Positions 60,546 to 64,000 of a stretch of 64,000 nt of DNA are shown piece by piece; positions within the stretch are counted from its first letter, which is position 1, and every line of letters starts with the position of its first letter. The translations under genes and the position numbers were made by a program. The notes beneath the pieces were generated by a model, which saw only the letters and a list, made by a program, of their open reading frames with translations, did not search any database and was not told the DNA's origin. Source of the stretch: Geitlerinema sp. BBD 1991-9 (GTDB lineage Bacteria; Cyanobacteriota; Cyanobacteriia; Cyanobacteriales; Geitlerinemataceae); the NCBI GenBank assembly GCA_001657325.1, contig LWRO01000021.1, positions 1 through 64,000 of the forward strand. The letters are read 5' to 3'.

Positions 60546-60574
60546 GCAAGCAGTGAACCGTGTCCACTGCTTGC
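60546..60574. other. Stem-loop between ahcY and the ExoD gene
   Basis: Perfect 10-bp stem GCAAGCAGTG/CACTGCTTGC with a nine-base loop. There is no T-run, so terminator activity is uncertain. The sequence belongs to the AGTGAAC-type short repeat seen elsewhere in the window. Confidence 0.45.
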
Positions 60575-60584
60575 TGTTCGCTGT

Positions 60585-62108
<1,524 letters not shown>

Positions 62109-62528
62109 CTACTTTTCGATTTTCACCGATTCGATCGGGTCGCCCTGACGAATCGCTAACACCACATCCATATCGTCAGTCTGTCCGAACACGGTATGCA
62201 CGCCATCGAGGTGAGGTTGTGCTTCGTGGCAAATAAAGAACTGACTGCCTCCGGTATCCCGTCCGGCGTGGGCCATCGAAAGACTTCCGGCGACGTGCTT
62301 GTTCTTATTGATTTCACACTTGATGGTGTAACCGGGACCGCCCGTTCCGTTTCCGTGAGGACAACCACCTTGAATCACGAAACCGGGAATGACGCGGTGA
62401 AAGTTCAATCCGTCGTAAAACCCTTTTTCAGATAATTCGACAAAGTTTTTGACCGTGTTGGGGGCATCTTCATCGAATAGTTCGATGTTAATGGTTCCCT
62501 TGGCGGTTTCCATAATGGCTCGGGTCAT
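62109..62528 (-). CDS. Cyclophilin-type peptidyl-prolyl isomerase
   Basis: 139 residues; a start at codon 6 is also possible. The compact prokaryotic cyclophilin domain is complete, with [14 protein letters not shown], the [19 protein letters not shown] motif and HTVFGQ, and has no signal peptide, so it is probably cytoplasmic. It catalyses cis-trans isomerisation of X-Pro bonds. Confidence 0.95.
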   Translation of the reverse strand: MTRAIMETAKGTINIELFDEDAPNTVKNFVELSEKGFYDGLNFHRVIPGFVIQGGCPHGNGTGGPGYTIKCEINKNKHVAGSLSMAHAGRDTGGSQFFICHEAQPHLDGVHTVFGQTDDMDVVLAIRQGDPIESVKIEK

Positions 62529-62632
62529 AATTGCCTCGTTTCGCGTGCAAACTGATTTATCTTAACGCACTGCTGCTTCGGGTTCGAGACGGGTTTCGGT
62601 ACAATGGCGAGCGGTGTGGAATCGGGAAAACG

Positions 62633-63757
62633 ATGGCACGGTATTTCGCGACGGTGGCGCGGGGATTGGAATCGATCGCGGCGCGGGAATTGGAAGGGTT
62701 AGGGGCGCAATCGGTACGTCCGGAGTTTGCGGGGGTAGCCTTCGAGGGCGATCGAACGTTGTTGTATCGCGTCAATCTTTGGGCGAGAACGATCTTCCGG
62801 GTGTTGGTGCCGATGGCGGAGTTTCGCTGCACGTCGCCAGAAATGCTGTATCGGGAAGTTTACGCGATCGAGTGGGAGCATTATCTTTCTCCCGACCACA
62901 CTTTAGCCGTCGATTGTACGGGGCGAAACGAACAACTCAATCACACGCACTTTAGCGCTTTACAGGTGAAAAATGCTGTGGTCGATCGACAGCGAGACCG
63001 ATTTGGAACTCGATCGAGTGTCGATGTCGCAACGCCGGATTTGCGCCTCAACCTTCACATTCACCGAGAGCGCGCTGTTCTCAGTCTTGACAGTTCCGGC
63101 AATAGCTTACACCGCCGGGGCTATCGCCCCGCTGTGGGGTCAGCACCGCTGAAAGAAACGCTGGCTGCCGCTATTTTAGAGATGGCCGGCTATTCGCCCG
63201 ATTTACCGTTTTTAGATCCGATGTGCGGTTCGGGAACGTTGCCCCTCGAAGCGGCGATGAAAGCTGCTAACGTCGCCCCGGGACTGTTTCGCAATCGATT
63301 TGGGTTCGAGACCTGGAGAGATTTCGACGTTCGATCTTGGCAACAGTTAAAGCAAGAGGCACGAGACGCGAGACAATCGGAATTACCCGCTTTTGTTGGG
63401 GGAAGCGATCGCGATGCGAACGTTCTCGAACAAGCGAAAACTAATGCTGAATTTTGTGGTTTTTCGGAAGCTATTTCGTTTCGATGTATCGACGTTCGCC
63501 ATCTCGAAGCACCTTTCGATCGAGGGCTTTTAATCTGCAATCCACCTTACGGAGACCGGCTCGGAGACCGACAGCAACTCGGCACGTTTTACAAACAACT
63601 CGGCGATACGTTTAAACACGGTTTTAAAGGCTGGACGGCTTATGTTTTAACGGGGAGTAAAGACCTTGCCAAACGAGTTGGGTTACGACCGTCTCGCCGC
63701 ATTCCTGTTTCTAATGGTGGGTTAAATTGTACGCTTTTGGAATACGAATTATATTGA
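62633..63757 (+). CDS. THUMP-domain 23S rRNA guanine-N2 methyltransferase (RlmL N-terminal-like)
   Basis: 374 residues from the ATG at 62633 (MARYFATVARGLESIAAREL); the frame upstream to 62531 is unconserved. A THUMP domain at about 45-150 precedes a Rossmann methyltransferase with LDPMCGSGTLPLEAAM and catalytic NPPYGDRL. By family it methylates a guanine of 23S rRNA, corresponding to the RlmL half of the E. coli RlmKL fusion. The C-terminus ends normally. Confidence 0.92.
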   Translation: MARYFATVARGLESIAARELEGLGAQSVRPEFAGVAFEGDRTLLYRVNLWARTIFRVLVPMAEFRCTSPEMLYREVYAIEWEHYLSPDHTLAVDCTGRNEQLNHTHFSALQVKNAVVDRQRDRFGTRSSVDVATPDLRLNLHIHRERAVLSLDSSGNSLHRRGYRPAVGSAPLKETLAAAILEMAGYSPDLPFLDPMCGSGTLPLEAAMKAANVAPGLFRNRFGFETWRDFDVRSWQQLKQEARDARQSELPAFVGGSDRDANVLEQAKTNAEFCGFSEAISFRCIDVRHLEAPFDRGLLICNPPYGDRLGDRQQLGTFYKQLGDTFKHGFKGWTAYVLTGSKDLAKRVGLRPSRRIPVSNGGLNCTLLEYELY

Positions 63758-63964
63758 ATTGACGCTCGACAAGTTTATCGATCGAATGGGCGAATGGGAA
63801 CGTCGAGATGACGTGTTGAGACGTTCGAAGGGGAAGATAAACTCGAATCGACTCCCGTTCGCTCAACCCAGCTCTCGACGCTGGATTTACTCCTTGTCCT
63901 AGGCGGTCTCGCCCTCGTCGTCGTGTAGAATGACGCAAGTTTTCCAACCGAGCGACCACCAACC

Positions 63965-64000
63965 ATGCAACCGATCGACTGGCTGATTGTCATAGGCTAC
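63965..64000 (+). CDS. Start of a probable sodium/solute symporter, cut by the window edge
   Basis: Only 12 codons are visible: MQPIDWLIVIGY. The IDWLIVIGY opening resembles the first membrane segment of SSS-family symporters. The ATG lies 208 bp after the rRNA methyltransferase stop. Too little is present for more. Confidence 0.4.
   Translation, partial: MQPIDWLIVIGY

Overview
The window looks like a chromosomal segment of a filamentous, Oscillatoriales-type cyanobacterium. Markers of the lineage are a 2-methyl-6-phytylhydroquinone (tocopherol/plastoquinone pathway) methyltransferase, DUF928, DUF3082 and CHASE2-kinase proteins, a SigG-type ECF sigma factor with a probable anti-sigma partner, a filamentous-haemagglutinin adhesin of the cyanobacterial type, several MITE-like repeats, and very strong over-representation of the palindrome core CGATCG throughout coding and non-coding DNA. 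I did not assign a species.

Layout. (1) 1-3.6 kb: 5'-truncated DUF928 protein with 22-residue repeats, translationally coupled to a CHASE2 hybrid histidine kinase. (2) 3.7-13.7 kb: mostly housekeeping genes, with a GHL10 glycosidase-like protein, DUF3082 and ispE, a lipoprotein and a MORN-repeat protein, folE, sufE, queD and a hexapeptide acyltransferase. (3) 13.8-24.6 kb: two histidine kinases, a UbiB-family kinase, comB, a site-2-protease/CBS protein, a CheR-like methyltransferase lacking its N-terminal domain that overlaps a papain-like protein, a KTSC-like protein and a membrane-anchored HNH protein. (4) 25-29.5 kb: tRNA-Arg(CCG), a small secreted protein, an RTX/Calx-beta protein, then about 1.6 kb of repeats and featureless DNA. 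(5) 29.6-34.3 kb: a solute-binding lipoprotein, a membrane hybrid kinase and a soluble REC-kinase, with no transporter genes nearby. (6) 34.4-42.5 kb: M48 protease, a secreted haemagglutinin-domain protein and mfd. (7) 42.6-47 kb: accessory zone with a divergent kinase-fold protein, MITEs, a LipM/LplA-type transferase, a YbjN protein, and a decayed toxin-like gene with an IS30 fragment and a broken ORF that may be its immunity gene. (8) 47-51 kb: FKBP isomerase, the quinone methyltransferase and uvrB. (9) 51.2-58.2 kb: nested mobile repeats, then a four-gene signalling cluster (two PAS/GAF sensor kinases, a single-domain response regulator and a REC-adenylate cyclase). (10) 58.4-64 kb: sigG and anti-sigma, ExoD, ahcY, cyclophilin, an rRNA guanine methyltransferase, and the start of a probable sodium/solute symporter.

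The theme is environmental signalling: seven histidine kinases, several response regulators and a cyclase in 64 kb. The most unusual items are the transporter-less binding-protein/kinase module at 29.6-34.3 kb, the kinase-fold protein at 42.6 kb, the truncated CheR with its papain-like neighbour, the decayed toxin locus at 45.4-46.8 kb, and a MITE whose empty target site is preserved elsewhere in the window.
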